64,000 nt of DNA from CG1-02-35-72 sp045046885 (lineage in GTDB: Bacteria > Bacteroidota > Bacteroidia > Flavobacteriales > Flavobacteriaceae): the NCBI GenBank assembly GCA_045046885.1, contig JASFYX010000017.1:1-64000 (forward strand), written 5' to 3'. The position numbers and the translations under genes were made by a program. Shown piece after piece: positions 33,831 to 41,948 of the stretch. Within the stretch, counting starts at the first letter, position 1; the number at the start of each line of letters is the position of its first letter. The notes below the pieces were generated by a model. The model made no database searches. It was not told the DNA's origin and saw nothing but the letters and a program-made list of their open reading frames with translations.

Positions 33831-34667
33831 TTATTTTTGAGTTTTTATATAAGCCTTAAAATTTTTACTTTCATCAACCAGTAGCTGAATCATCTCAATT
33901 TTTTTACCTGCCATATATAAGTCCACAACTCCTTTTGATCGACAATAATTTATAAAAACGTCTATTTGATCTTTTGGTATTTTTAACTGCTCTTCAAAAA
34001 AAGCATCGCCTAACTCTCTTCTAATTTTATCAGGAACTGTTTCAGCTTCTTTTTTATAAGCTTTTTTAGCAGTTTTAAGTTTACGCTTTCTTTCACCAAT
34101 CTTAGAAATACCCTTAAGGATTGGTCTTACCAAAAACATTAAGCTAACGCCTCCTGGAATATTTGGATTGGTTAATTTTGAAACATTTGCAGGCCCTTCT
34201 CTATCTGTAGCATCAATATCATCTACCACATTAAAATTTATATGACTAAAATCTAAAGCTCCTTTAGACACCTGAGAAATAGGTTTTTTTACTTTTTTGG
34301 CATCGTTTACCAAATCGCCCGTTAGATTGTGATTCTTAATTTCAACAGTTGCTAACTCATTTATATTCTGTATTAATGTCACGTCAACCGATTTGGTTTT
34401 TACCATTCGCTTTGTAATAACAAGTTCTTTTTTCTTAAACTGAATCCCCTCAAAAATAAGTGTGTCATTTATAGTAACAGGAATATTAAATACGCCGTAC
34501 TGATTACTAATAGTCCTTTTTTTTGTGTTCTTGTTGAGGACATGGATACCTTCTACAGATAAAGAATCGTTCTTGATACGCCCAACAATCGCATGTCTTA
34601 AAACTTGCGCCTGACTTTGGTAAAACAGAAAAACAAAAAAGATATAAGTTAGTTGCTTGGTCATCAC
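33831..34667 (-). CDS. Secreted protein with carboxypeptidase-like regulatory domain
   Basis: A 278-residue exported protein. A signal peptide (LTYIFFVFLFYQSQAQ) precedes a carboxypeptidase-regulatory-like beta-sandwich (about 25-110; IVGRIKNDSLSVEGIHVLNK, ISNQYGVFNIPV, DTLIFEGIQF). This is the domain usually found at the N-terminus of TonB-dependent receptors, here without plug or barrel. The rest (about 120-278) is helical, with a basic segment (RKRKLKTAKKAYKKEAE) and a C-terminal YCRSKGVVDLYMAGKKIEMI. Similar stand-alone proteins are common in Flavobacteriia and are of unknown function. It lies 73 nt downstream of aroA on the same strand. Confidence 0.8.
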   Translation of the reverse strand: MMTKQLTYIFFVFLFYQSQAQVLRHAIVGRIKNDSLSVEGIHVLNKNTKKRTISNQYGVFNIPVTINDTLIFEGIQFKKKELVITKRMVKTKSVDVTLIQNINELATVEIKNHNLTGDLVNDAKKVKKPISQVSKGALDFSHINFNVVDDIDATDREGPANVSKLTNPNIPGGVSLMFLVRPILKGISKIGERKRKLKTAKKAYKKEAETVPDKIRRELGDAFFEEQLKIPKDQIDVFINYCRSKGVVDLYMAGKKIEMIQLLVDESKNFKAYIKTQK

Positions 34668-34740
34668 TACAAAGTAAACAAGCAGACTGCAAAATAAATA
34701 TTAAAATTATTGTAAACTTTTGTTAAAGAAATAGTTGAAT

Positions 34741-35952
34741 TTAACTTAGAACACTTTCTAAGTCTTCCCAAAACTTAGGATAAGATTTAGACACCACTTC
34801 AGCCTCTTCAATAACAAGCGGAACTTTTAAAGACAGTGGTGCAAAAGCCATCGCCATACGGTGGTCTTTATAGGTCGCAATTTTTATATCAGAATTAATA
34901 TGTTGCGACGGTTTTAAAGAAAGAGAATCATCGGTAATAGCAACTTCTGCTCCCAACTTTTCGAGCTCTGTTTTTAAAGCTACCAAACGGTCTGTTTCTT
35001 TAATTTTTAAAGTATGTAAGCCTGTTAAATGACAAGCAATGCCCAAACCAAAACAAGTAACGGCAATGGTTTGTGCCAAATCTGGCGCATTGACCAAATT
35101 GAGCTTTAAATTTTGAATTTTGAATTTTGAATTCTTGATTAATGTTATAGAACCCCCTTCAAAAATAGTTTCAATACTTAATTTTTTATAAATAGAAACA
35201 AGAGCAGAATCACCTTGAATACTCTCTTTTTTATAGGATGATAATTTAATAGTTACCGAATCACTCAAAGCGGCTAAACTGTAAAGATACGAGGCCGAAC
35301 TCCAATCTGATTCCACTTTTATGGTTTTAACCGACACCTTTTCTTTGGGTAAAACAGAAATACAACCCTCTTGCCAAGAATAATCAACTCCAATTTGTTC
35401 TAATAAATTCAAGGTCATTTCTAAATAAGGTCTTGAGGCAATTTTGCCTACTAAATTCAAGTGCAAGCCTTGATTGAGTTTAGGAGCTATAAGTAACAGC
35501 GCCGATAAATATTGACTACTTACGTTTCCGTCAATTCTAACGGCATTATTGGTCAGGTTTTTTCCTTTAATAAGTATCGGTGGATAGCCTTCTTTACCTT
35601 TATACTCTATATCGGCACCCAAATCGCGTAAAGCGTTGACTAAAATTTTTATGGGTCTGTTTTGCATGCGCTCAGACCCTGTTAATATAACTTTTCTGCC
35701 TTCTTGAATCGAAAAATAAGCTGTTAAAAAGCGCATGGCTGTACCGGCATGACCAATATCAACAGTATCTGAAGTACTTAAAAGGGCTTCTTTTAAATGA
35801 TGTGTATCATCGGCATCAGACAAATTTTCTATGGTAATTTGCGGATACAATTTCTGTAAAACAAGCAACCTATTCGATTCACTTTTTGAGCCCGAAATTG
35901 TTAAAGTTCCGTTAATTTTTATGGTTTTGGTATGGTCTAAAGATAGATTCAC
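34741..35952 (-). CDS. aroA: 3-phosphoshikimate 1-carboxyvinyltransferase (EPSP synthase)
   Basis: Shikimate-pathway enzyme joining shikimate-3-phosphate and phosphoenolpyruvate. The 403-residue protein has the expected features: GSKSESNRLLVLQ near the N-terminus (substrate-binding lysine and serine), the IGHAGTAMRFLTAYF element (the LPGSxSxSNR and GNAGTxMRxL counterparts), GNVSSQYLSALLLIAPK, and the C-terminal KETDRLVALKTELEKLGAE and YKDHRMAMAFAPL. The sequence is divergent from the E. coli type, as usual in this phylum. A short repeat-derived segment, NSKFKIQNLKLN (about residue 270), comes from three near-tandem copies of TTTTGAATT in the DNA. Confidence 0.93.
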   Translation of the reverse strand: MNLSLDHTKTIKINGTLTISGSKSESNRLLVLQKLYPQITIENLSDADDTHHLKEALLSTSDTVDIGHAGTAMRFLTAYFSIQEGRKVILTGSERMQNRPIKILVNALRDLGADIEYKGKEGYPPILIKGKNLTNNAVRIDGNVSSQYLSALLLIAPKLNQGLHLNLVGKIASRPYLEMTLNLLEQIGVDYSWQEGCISVLPKEKVSVKTIKVESDWSSASYLYSLAALSDSVTIKLSSYKKESIQGDSALVSIYKKLSIETIFEGGSITLIKNSKFKIQNLKLNLVNAPDLAQTIAVTCFGLGIACHLTGLHTLKIKETDRLVALKTELEKLGAEVAITDDSLSLKPSQHINSDIKIATYKDHRMAMAFAPLSLKVPLVIEEAEVVSKSYPKFWEDLESVLS

Positions 35953-36022
35953 TTGTAAAAACTAATGCTTAAATAAATTATTGATTAACTTCATCGCTCA
36001 ATTAACAAACCACTTTCCAATT

Positions 36023-39000
36023 ATGAAAAAAATCGCTTTATTATTCGTCTTTTTTTTAGGCTTGTTGGGTTACAAAGGTAACGCTCAAAAACAAGCTACC
36101 AAATTTTCTGAGAAATATTATGACGCTATCTCTTGGCGTAACATCGGACCTTTTAGAGGTGGCCGTAGTGCTGCCGTTACGGGTGTTCCCGGGAAACCTA
36201 ATTTATTTTATTTTGGTTCAGCTGGAGGTGGTATTTGGCGCACCACAGATGCGGGTAATACTTTTAAAAATATTAGCGATGGCTTTTTTGGTGGTTCCAT
36301 TGGATCAATAGCCGTAAGCGATTGGGATAATAATGTTATTTACGTAGGTGGCGGCGAAGTGACTATTCGTGGTAATGTATCAGACGGAGACGGTATTTGG
36401 AAAACAGAAGACGCCGGAAAAACGTGGCATCATATGGGTTTAGAAAACTCAAGACATATTCCAAGAATTCGCATCAATCCAAAAAATTCAGATATAGTTT
36501 ATGCGGCTGTTTTAGGCGATTTGTATAAATCTTCTACAGAAAGAGGTATTTATAAATCTACCAATGGTGGTAAAAACTGGCGACGTGTTTTATTCGCTAA
36601 TGCAGATGCAGGCGCTGTAGATTTGGTAATGGATCCTAACAATTCAAGAATATTATACGCTTCAACTTGGCGTGTAAACCGCACGCCTTACAGTCTAAAT
36701 AGTGGTGGTAAAGGTTCTGCCCTGTGGAAAAGTACCGATAGCGGTGAAACTTGGACAAATATTTCATCCAATAAAGGATTACCAAAAGGCGTTTGGGGTA
36801 TTAGTGGTGTAACAGTATCGCCTGTTAATTCTGATATTGTATATGCCATAATCGAAAATAAAGAAGGTGGTGTATATAAATCTACCGATGCTGGCAAGAC
36901 TTGGAAACGTGTCAATAAAGAGCGTAAATTACGTCAACGTGCGTGGTATTATTCTCGCATTTATGCCGATACCAAAGACAAAGATATAGTTTATGTGCTT
37001 AATGTTCAGTATCATAAATCTACTGATGGTGGTAAAACTTATAAGACTTTTAATGCGCCTCATGGCGATCATCACGATTTATGGATTGCACCCGAAGACA
37101 ACCAACGTATGATTATTGGCGATGACGGTGGTGCTCAAATTACTTTTGATGCCGGTGTTAATTGGAGTACTTACAACAACCAACCTACGGCACAATTTTA
37201 CCGTGTTACAACCGATAACCATTTCCCATACCGTATTTACGGAGCGCAACAAGACAACTCAACCGTAAGAATTGCCCACCGTACAGATGGCCGTTCAATT
37301 ACAGATAAAGATTGGGCTAGTACCGCTGGTGGCGAAAGTGCGCATATAGCCGTTGACCCCTTAAATAACGATATTGTTTATGGGGGTAGTTACGGTGGTT
37401 TATTAACACGAGTTGATCATAAAAATCATCAAAATAGAACGATAAATGTGTGGCCAGACGATCCTATGGGGCATGGCGCAGAAGATTTTAAATACCGTTT
37501 TCAATGGAACTTTCCCATTTTATTTTCGCCTAACAATCCTAAAAAATTGTATGCGGCATCAAATCATCTGCACGTAACAACCAACGAAGGACAATCTTGG
37601 CAAATTATCAGTCCAGATTTAACCCGCAATGATCCAAAAACTTTAAAATCATCGGGTGGCCTAATCACACAAGATAATACAGGCGTTGAGTATTACGGCA
37701 CTATTTTCGCTGTAGCGGAATCTCCTTACGAACCTAATCTTATTTGGACAGGTTCAGATGACGGATTGGTTTATATTACTAAAGACGGAGGTGAAAATTG
37801 GACAAATGTCACCCCTAAAAAAATGCCAGAATGGATGATGATTAACAGTATAGAAATTGACCCATTTCATAAAGGAGGTGCTTATATAGCCGGTACCAAA
37901 TACAAAAGTGGTGACTACCATCCTTACCTCTACAAAACAGAAAATTACGGTAAAAGCTGGAAGTTGATTACAAACGGTATTCCGAATGAGTATTTTACAC
38001 GTGTTGTAAGGGCTGATAAACATCGCAAAGGATTACTTTATGCGGGAACGGAAAAAGGTATGTTTATCAGTTTTAACGATGGTAATAATTGGCAAAAATT
38101 TCAGCTAAATCTGCCTCAAGTACCCATAACCGACTTGGCTGTAAAAGACAACAACCTCATCGCGGCCACGCAAGGACGTGCTTTTTGGATTATTGACGAC
38201 TTAACACCTCTTTATCAGTTAAATAACACCTTAACAAAACAAAAAGTGGTGCTGTACAAACCACAAGACACTTACGATATGGGCGGTGCCAGATCTTCTA
38301 AAACATCTAAAACACAAGGTCAAAATCGTCGTAGCGGCGTGGCCGTTAATTTTTATATTAAAGACACTGCCAAGACCGATAAAATTAGCCTGATATTTAA
38401 AGATGCTCAAGGTAAAACTATAAGAATTTTTAAAACCAAAGCCGACAAAAAGAAAAACGAAGCAAAACTCAAGTTGAAAGAAGGCGATAATGTTTTTTAT
38501 TGGGATATGATGTATCCGGGAGCCGAAAAAGTTAAAGGTATGATTTTATGGTGGGGATCTTTAGCAGGGCCAAAAGCTATTCCGGGTACTTACAGTGTTA
38601 GCCTTAAAGTAAATGACAAAAACCTAAATCAGACTTTTAATATTTTAAAAGACCCTAGAAGTAATGTTTCTTTGGCTGATTTAAAAGCCAAATTCGATTT
38701 TATTTTATCAGTACGCGATAAATTAACCGAAACGCATAAGGCACTTAAGAATATTAAAAAAATTCGCAATCAAGTAGCTTCACTCAAAAAAGCTATTGAT
38801 GATAAAAAAGCACATAAAGACCTTATTGCTTTTGCCGACGATATTGTAAAACGTATAACGGTTATAGAAAATAATTTGTATCAAACTAAGAGCAAGAGCA
38901 ACCAAGATCCGCTTAATTTTCCTATTAAACTAAACAACAAATTGGCACATTTAAATTCGTTGACCAGTATTGGTAATTTTAAACCAACCGATCAAGCTTA

Positions 39001-39133
39001 TGCTTTTAAAAAGGAAGTCACTGCAGCCATTGACAAAGAGCTCACAGCTTTGTACACAATTTTTAATACCGATGTCAAGACACTCAATGCCAAAGTAAAA
39101 ACCAGTGGTATTGATTTGATAAAGGTTGACTAA
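36023..39133 (+). CDS. Large secreted Asp-box (sortilin/VPS10-like) beta-propeller protein
   Basis: A 1036-residue exported protein. KKIALLFVFFLGLLGYKGNAQ is the signal peptide and sets the ATG at 36023; upstream in-frame codons from 35981 would bury it. The first 750 or so residues hold many Asp-box motifs of the S-T/N-D-x-G-x-T/N-W type (for example KTEDAGKTWHH, KSTNGGKNWRR, KSTDSGETWTN, KSTDAGKTWKR, KDGGENWTN), forming one or two sialidase/VPS10-like propellers. The C-terminal third has a beta domain (GDNVFYWDMMYPGAEKVKG) and a helical region. Annotated homologues are called glycosyl hydrolase or sortilin-like, but sialidase catalytic residues are not evident, so activity is not claimed. 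Confidence 0.85.
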   Translation: MKKIALLFVFFLGLLGYKGNAQKQATKFSEKYYDAISWRNIGPFRGGRSAAVTGVPGKPNLFYFGSAGGGIWRTTDAGNTFKNISDGFFGGSIGSIAVSDWDNNVIYVGGGEVTIRGNVSDGDGIWKTEDAGKTWHHMGLENSRHIPRIRINPKNSDIVYAAVLGDLYKSSTERGIYKSTNGGKNWRRVLFANADAGAVDLVMDPNNSRILYASTWRVNRTPYSLNSGGKGSALWKSTDSGETWTNISSNKGLPKGVWGISGVTVSPVNSDIVYAIIENKEGGVYKSTDAGKTWKRVNKERKLRQRAWYYSRIYADTKDKDIVYVLNVQYHKSTDGGKTYKTFNAPHGDHHDLWIAPEDNQRMIIGDDGGAQITFDAGVNWSTYNNQPTAQFYRVTTDNHFPYRIYGAQQDNSTVRIAHRTDGRSITDKDWASTAGGESAHIAVDPLNNDIVYGGSYGGLLTRVDHKNHQNRTINVWPDDPMGHGAEDFKYRFQWNFPILFSPNNPKKLYAASNHLHVTTNEGQSWQIISPDLTRNDPKTLKSSGGLITQDNTGVEYYGTIFAVAESPYEPNLIWTGSDDGLVYITKDGGENWTNVTPKKMPEWMMINSIEIDPFHKGGAYIAGTKYKSGDYHPYLYKTENYGKSWKLITNGIPNEYFTRVVRADKHRKGLLYAGTEKGMFISFNDGNNWQKFQLNLPQVPITDLAVKDNNLIAATQGRAFWIIDDLTPLYQLNNTLTKQKVVLYKPQDTYDMGGARSSKTSKTQGQNRRSGVAVNFYIKDTAKTDKISLIFKDAQGKTIRIFKTKADKKKNEAKLKLKEGDNVFYWDMMYPGAEKVKGMILWWGSLAGPKAIPGTYSVSLKVNDKNLNQTFNILKDPRSNVSLADLKAKFDFILSVRDKLTETHKALKNIKKIRNQVASLKKAIDDKKAHKDLIAFADDIVKRITVIENNLYQTKSKSNQDPLNFPIKLNNKLAHLNSLTSIGNFKPTDQAYAFKKEVTAAIDKELTALYTIFNTDVKTLNAKVKTSGIDLIKVD

Positions 39134-39139
39134 AACTAA

Positions 39140-39172
39140 AACTCTGGAAGGGTTCAAAATCTTTCTAGAGTT
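39140..39172 (+). terminator. 33-nt hairpin (G-U rich form)
   Basis: AACTCTGGAAGGGTT, loop CAA, AATCTTTCTAGAGTT. Three positions differ from a perfect palindrome and all three give G-U pairs in the plus-strand RNA, so the 15-bp stem is kept in RNA from the propeller gene but not equally in the antisense direction. Confidence 0.7.
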
Positions 39173-39200
39173 AAAATATCATACCTAGTAAAGTTATTTT

Positions 39201-39233
39201 ATTGATACGATGACTAAGAGTCATCGTATCAAT
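39201..39233. terminator. 33-nt hairpin with ATTGATACGATGACT arms
   Basis: ATTGATACGATGACT, loop AAG, AGTCATCGTATCAAT: a perfect 15-bp stem directly before the stop codon of the minus-strand gene at 39234. The same arms occur at 47277-47309 with another loop. Confidence 0.8.
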
Positions 39234-39488
39234 TTATTTTTCAGCTATTTTCTTTGCCCTACGCTGTAAAATAAATGCCATAAACAGCCCGTAAATTAGC
39301 CCTCCTACTAGCTTAGAAACCAAATACTTTATAACAAAAGGATAACTAAAGTTCTGTAAAAAGCCGCTAAATCCTGTTTTAGAAAACAAACTAAACAAGG
39401 CTTCAATCAAGATTAATACAATTATAAAGGCTACAGCTGTAAAAGCAAAGGTTTTAGTAAAACTAAATTGTTTTTTTCGCCCCATCAT
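39234..39488 (-). CDS. Small membrane protein, hypothetical (84 aa)
   Basis: An 84-residue protein with two hydrophobic helices (about 12-34, FAFTAVAFIIVLILIEALFS, and about 55-75, LVSKLVGGLIYGLFMAFIL) between basic ends (MMGRKKQF and LQRRAKKIAEK). I do not recognise a named family. Its start overlaps the stop of the mazG-like gene by 4 nt (ATGA on the minus strand), which supports a real, translationally coupled gene. Confidence 0.7.
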   Translation of the reverse strand: MMGRKKQFSFTKTFAFTAVAFIIVLILIEALFSLFSKTGFSGFLQNFSYPFVIKYLVSKLVGGLIYGLFMAFILQRRAKKIAEK

Positions 39489-39811
39489 TGTAATTTTTTA
39501 TTGTTGTGATGACGGTCGTGGTCGCGTTTGGCTTTAGCGGTCAACTTTTTGTCAAAAGCGTCTTGTAAATTAATGCCGGTTTGGTTCGCCAAACACAAAA
39601 CTACAAACAGAACATCGGCCAGTTCTTCGCCTAAGTCTTTGTTTTTGTCGCTTTCTTTTTCGCTTTGCTCGCCGTAACGACGGGCAATGATACGGGCTAC
39701 CTCGCCTACTTCTTCGGTTAGTTGTGCCATATTGGTCAACTCGTTAAAATAACGAACACCGTGTTTTTGTATCCAATTATCGACTTCTATTTGTGCATTT
39801 TTGATATTCAT
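39485..39811 (-). CDS. MazG-like nucleotide pyrophosphohydrolase
   Basis: A 108-residue all-alpha NTP pyrophosphatase of the MazG/dUTPase-like superfamily. The metal-binding pattern is clear: QLTEEVGEVARIIARRYGEQ (EExxE) and DLGEELADVLFVVLC (ExxD). Such short members hydrolyse (d)NTPs or related nucleotides as house-cleaning enzymes. It forms an operon with the small membrane protein gene downstream. A TACTTTTG -7 box (39831-39838) lies 19 nt before the start. Confidence 0.9.
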   Translation of the reverse strand: MNIKNAQIEVDNWIQKHGVRYFNELTNMAQLTEEVGEVARIIARRYGEQSEKESDKNKDLGEELADVLFVVLCLANQTGINLQDAFDKKLTAKAKRDHDRHHNNKKLQ

Positions 39812-39830
39812 GGGTGTGTTATTTAAAGGT

Positions 39831-39838
39831 CAAAAGTA
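39831..39838 (-). promoter_or_regulatory. -7 element of the mazG-like operon
   Basis: Reads TACTTTTG on the minus strand, which fits TAnnTTTG; 19 nt upstream of the start codon at 39811. Confidence 0.45.
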
Positions 39839-39847
39839 AGAAAAATT

Positions 39848-39927
39848 GTCACCTCGAGCGCAGTCGAGAGATTAATTGTTTTAAACTTGAATGAGGTCTC
39901 GACTGCGCTAGACCTGACATTATTACA
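39848..39927. repeat. Inverted repeat with TCGACTGCGCT arms
   Basis: Left part CACCTCGAGCGCAGTCGAGA (about 39849-39868) and right part TCTCGACTGCGCTAGACCTG (about 39896-39915) are near-perfect inverted repeats separated by an AT-rich spacer. This GAGCGCAGTCGAGA wording is widespread between genes in Flavobacteriaceae. The right arm lies just beyond the aat stop codon. Confidence 0.75.
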
Positions 39928-40552
39928 AATAACTTAAAAAATCTTTTCTCGGTATTTCTACAGCGCCCAAACTATCTAAATGTTCGTTGTACACTTGACA
40001 ATCTATCAGTTTATAATCTTTATCAGCTAAATAATTGGCCAACCCAATAAAAGCGACTTTTGAAGCATTGCTCACTTTGCTAAACATACTTTCGCCACAA
40101 AAAACATGACCTAAATCTACCCCGTAAAGTCCGCCAACCAACACATTATTTTGGTACACTTCAACCGATTTAGCCCATCCTAATTTATGTAATTCATTAT
40201 AAGATTTTTCCATAGCATCAGTTATCCAAGTACCCTCTTCACCATTTCTCTTTATGATTTTACAGTTATGAATAACATCCGCGAAAGCGCTATTAAACCG
40301 AATTTCAAAAGGGTTTTTCCGCATAATTTGTCGCATACTTTTACTGATTTTAATGTCTTTTGGAAACAAAACCATGCGCGGGTCAGGACTGTACCACGTA
40401 ATGGGATAACCTTCTGAATACCACGGGAAAATACCGCTTTTATAAGCTAAAATAAGACGGTCTGGAGATAAATCGCCACCAAAAGCTACTACGCCTTCGG
40501 CATTGGCAGAAATAACAGGAGGAAAATACAACGATTTATCTAGAATAAACAT
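39923..40552 (-). CDS. aat: Leucyl/phenylalanyl-tRNA-protein transferase
   Basis: Adds Leu or Phe from tRNA to proteins with N-terminal Arg or Lys, marking them for ClpAP (N-end rule). The 209-residue protein shows the family motifs GGDLSPDRLILAYKSGIFPW (about 25-44), WYSPDPRMVLFP, TWITDAMEKSYNELHKLGWA, LVGGLYGVDLGHVFCGESMF and KDYKLIDCQVYNEHLDSLGA. It is the last gene of a minus-strand run (flavin reductase, DUF3127, aat) with gaps of 19 and 38 nt. Confidence 0.95.
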   Translation of the reverse strand: MFILDKSLYFPPVISANAEGVVAFGGDLSPDRLILAYKSGIFPWYSEGYPITWYSPDPRMVLFPKDIKISKSMRQIMRKNPFEIRFNSAFADVIHNCKIIKRNGEEGTWITDAMEKSYNELHKLGWAKSVEVYQNNVLVGGLYGVDLGHVFCGESMFSKVSNASKVAFIGLANYLADKDYKLIDCQVYNEHLDSLGAVEIPRKDFLSYL

Positions 40553-40590
40553 CTTACTTTCCTCCTTTAAAATTATAATATTTTATGTGC

Positions 40591-40965
40591 TTAAAACGGT
40601 AAATCGTCTGGCTCGGCATCACTTAATTTATCGACTGCTTCAAAGGCATCGGTGGCATCTAATGGGGGTAATTCTGCTTCACCACCTTGTGATAAAGCTT
40701 CAATACGCCATCCATTTATAGAGTTAAAATATTTGACTTCACCTTGTGGATTTGTCCATTCTCTACCACGAATATTGATGCTTATTTTAACATCTTGTCC
40801 AACATTGTAGTTATTTAAAAGTTCACATTTGTCTTGTGTAAATTCTACCATTATTGATTGCGGATATTGCTCACTAGTAACAATAACTACTTCTCTTTTT
40901 CTAAAACCTTTGGCACCAAAAGTCTTTACTTCTCCTATTAATTTAATTTTTCCTGATACTTCCAT
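40591..40965 (-). CDS. DUF3127 domain protein
   Basis: A 124-residue soluble protein of the DUF3127 family, restricted largely to Bacteroidota. An OB-fold-like beta pattern runs through residues 1-85 (EVSGKIKLIGEVKTFGAKGF, VVIVTSEQYPQSIMVEFTQD, KISINIRGREWTNPQGEVKY), followed by an acidic, disordered tail ending DAEPDDLPF. That tail is much like the acidic tip of single-stranded DNA-binding proteins. A nucleic-acid-binding role is an inference only. It sits between the flavin reductase and aat genes. Confidence 0.85.
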   Translation of the reverse strand: MEVSGKIKLIGEVKTFGAKGFRKREVVIVTSEQYPQSIMVEFTQDKCELLNNYNVGQDVKISINIRGREWTNPQGEVKYFNSINGWRIEALSQGGEAELPPLDATDAFEAVDKLSDAEPDDLPF

Positions 40966-40984
40966 TGTGTAATTTAATGTTAAT

Positions 40985-41845
40985 TTATGTGATTAAAAGT
41001 GTTAACCACGCTTTTGTTATATGATTGTTTTCTAAAAATTCTTGTGCTTTTTTGTGTTTTTCTGTTTCTGATAATTGCGCTAATTGCGGATGGCTTTTGG
41101 CAAAATCACCAATTACTTCCTTGCCTGGCAAAGCCTCTACATTAGCCAGTATCCCTAAATTATTACCCGTTAAAACGACACTATTGCGGATAGTTGAAGG
41201 TAAAGCATCAACACCAATTCCTAAAGTTGATAAAGGTTTTGGGATTTCAAAAAAACCTTTGTTGGCTCTAGAATAGTAACTGCCTCCTGCACGTGCTACC
41301 AAATCTAATTTTTCTTGATTTATAGAACCGTCCTCTTTTAAAAATACTTTTTTGATGTGTATTTTAAGGACTTCGCAAATGACTAAATTTCCAGCGCCGC
41401 CTTTATCGCCTAAAGCGATAACATCATTCACCTTGCACTCCATTTGAATGGGCGCTTCGGCTACTCTAAAAGGTTTAACCACATCAGATTTAAGCATGGT
41501 TAATCCTGCTTTTTCAAACTCGTTTACACCTTCGGCATATTCGGTACTGGCCAAACTCATCTGTTGTACCAAATCGTAATTCACCACATTTATAACCACT
41601 TCTTTAATGTGTTTTACATTTTCTAAAGTGTGTTTTGTTGTGTTATTGGTGACACGCCGTGCCGGTGAAAAAATTAAAATAGGCGGATTGGCACTAAAGA
41701 CATTAAAAAAACTGAAGGGTGATAAATTAGGACACCCTCCTAAATCTAATGTGCTTGCAAAAGCTATAGGTCTGGGTGCCACAGCACTTAACAAATAAGC
41801 GTGTAACTCTTGTGTATTAATATCTTTAGGATTTACAGATAGCAT
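40985..41845 (-). CDS. Flavin reductase family protein (FMN-binding split barrel)
   Basis: A 286-residue protein with an FMN-binding split-barrel domain at residues 10-190: ELHAYLLSAVAPRPIAFAST, NLSPFSFFNVFSANPPILIF and VVINVVNYDLVQQMSLASTE are typical. The C-terminal 80 residues extend past the usual domain (family members of this long type are common in Bacteroidota). It probably reduces or binds FMN; the electron donor and partner are unknown. It is divergent from the histidine kinase gene and probably first in an operon with DUF3127 and aat. Confidence 0.88.
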   Translation of the reverse strand: MLSVNPKDINTQELHAYLLSAVAPRPIAFASTLDLGGCPNLSPFSFFNVFSANPPILIFSPARRVTNNTTKHTLENVKHIKEVVINVVNYDLVQQMSLASTEYAEGVNEFEKAGLTMLKSDVVKPFRVAEAPIQMECKVNDVIALGDKGGAGNLVICEVLKIHIKKVFLKEDGSINQEKLDLVARAGGSYYSRANKGFFEIPKPLSTLGIGVDALPSTIRNSVVLTGNNLGILANVEALPGKEVIGDFAKSHPQLAQLSETEKHKKAQEFLENNHITKAWLTLLIT

Positions 41846-41866
41846 GATTTTAATTTAGTCAGCATA

Positions 41867-41874
41867 CAAAAGTA
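41867..41874 (-). promoter_or_regulatory. -7 element of the flavin reductase operon
   Basis: Reads TACTTTTG on the minus strand, 21 nt before the start codon at 41845. Confidence 0.45.
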
Positions 41875-41934
41875 AAGATATTCTCTTAGAAATAAATACC
41901 CTTTTTAAATTTTAGTTTTTTATAAGATAAGGTT

Positions 41935-41942
41935 TATATTTG
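41935..41942 (+). promoter_or_regulatory. -7 element of the histidine kinase gene
   Basis: TATATTTG ends 6 nt before the ATG at 41949. If used, transcription would start at or very near the start codon, which implies a leaderless mRNA. Confidence 0.5.
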
Positions 41943-41948
41943 TTTTAA

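Noticed and set aside
35981..36022. Upstream start for the Asp-box protein
   Set aside because: Fourteen extra residues would precede a normal signal peptide that begins with MKKIALLF at 36023.
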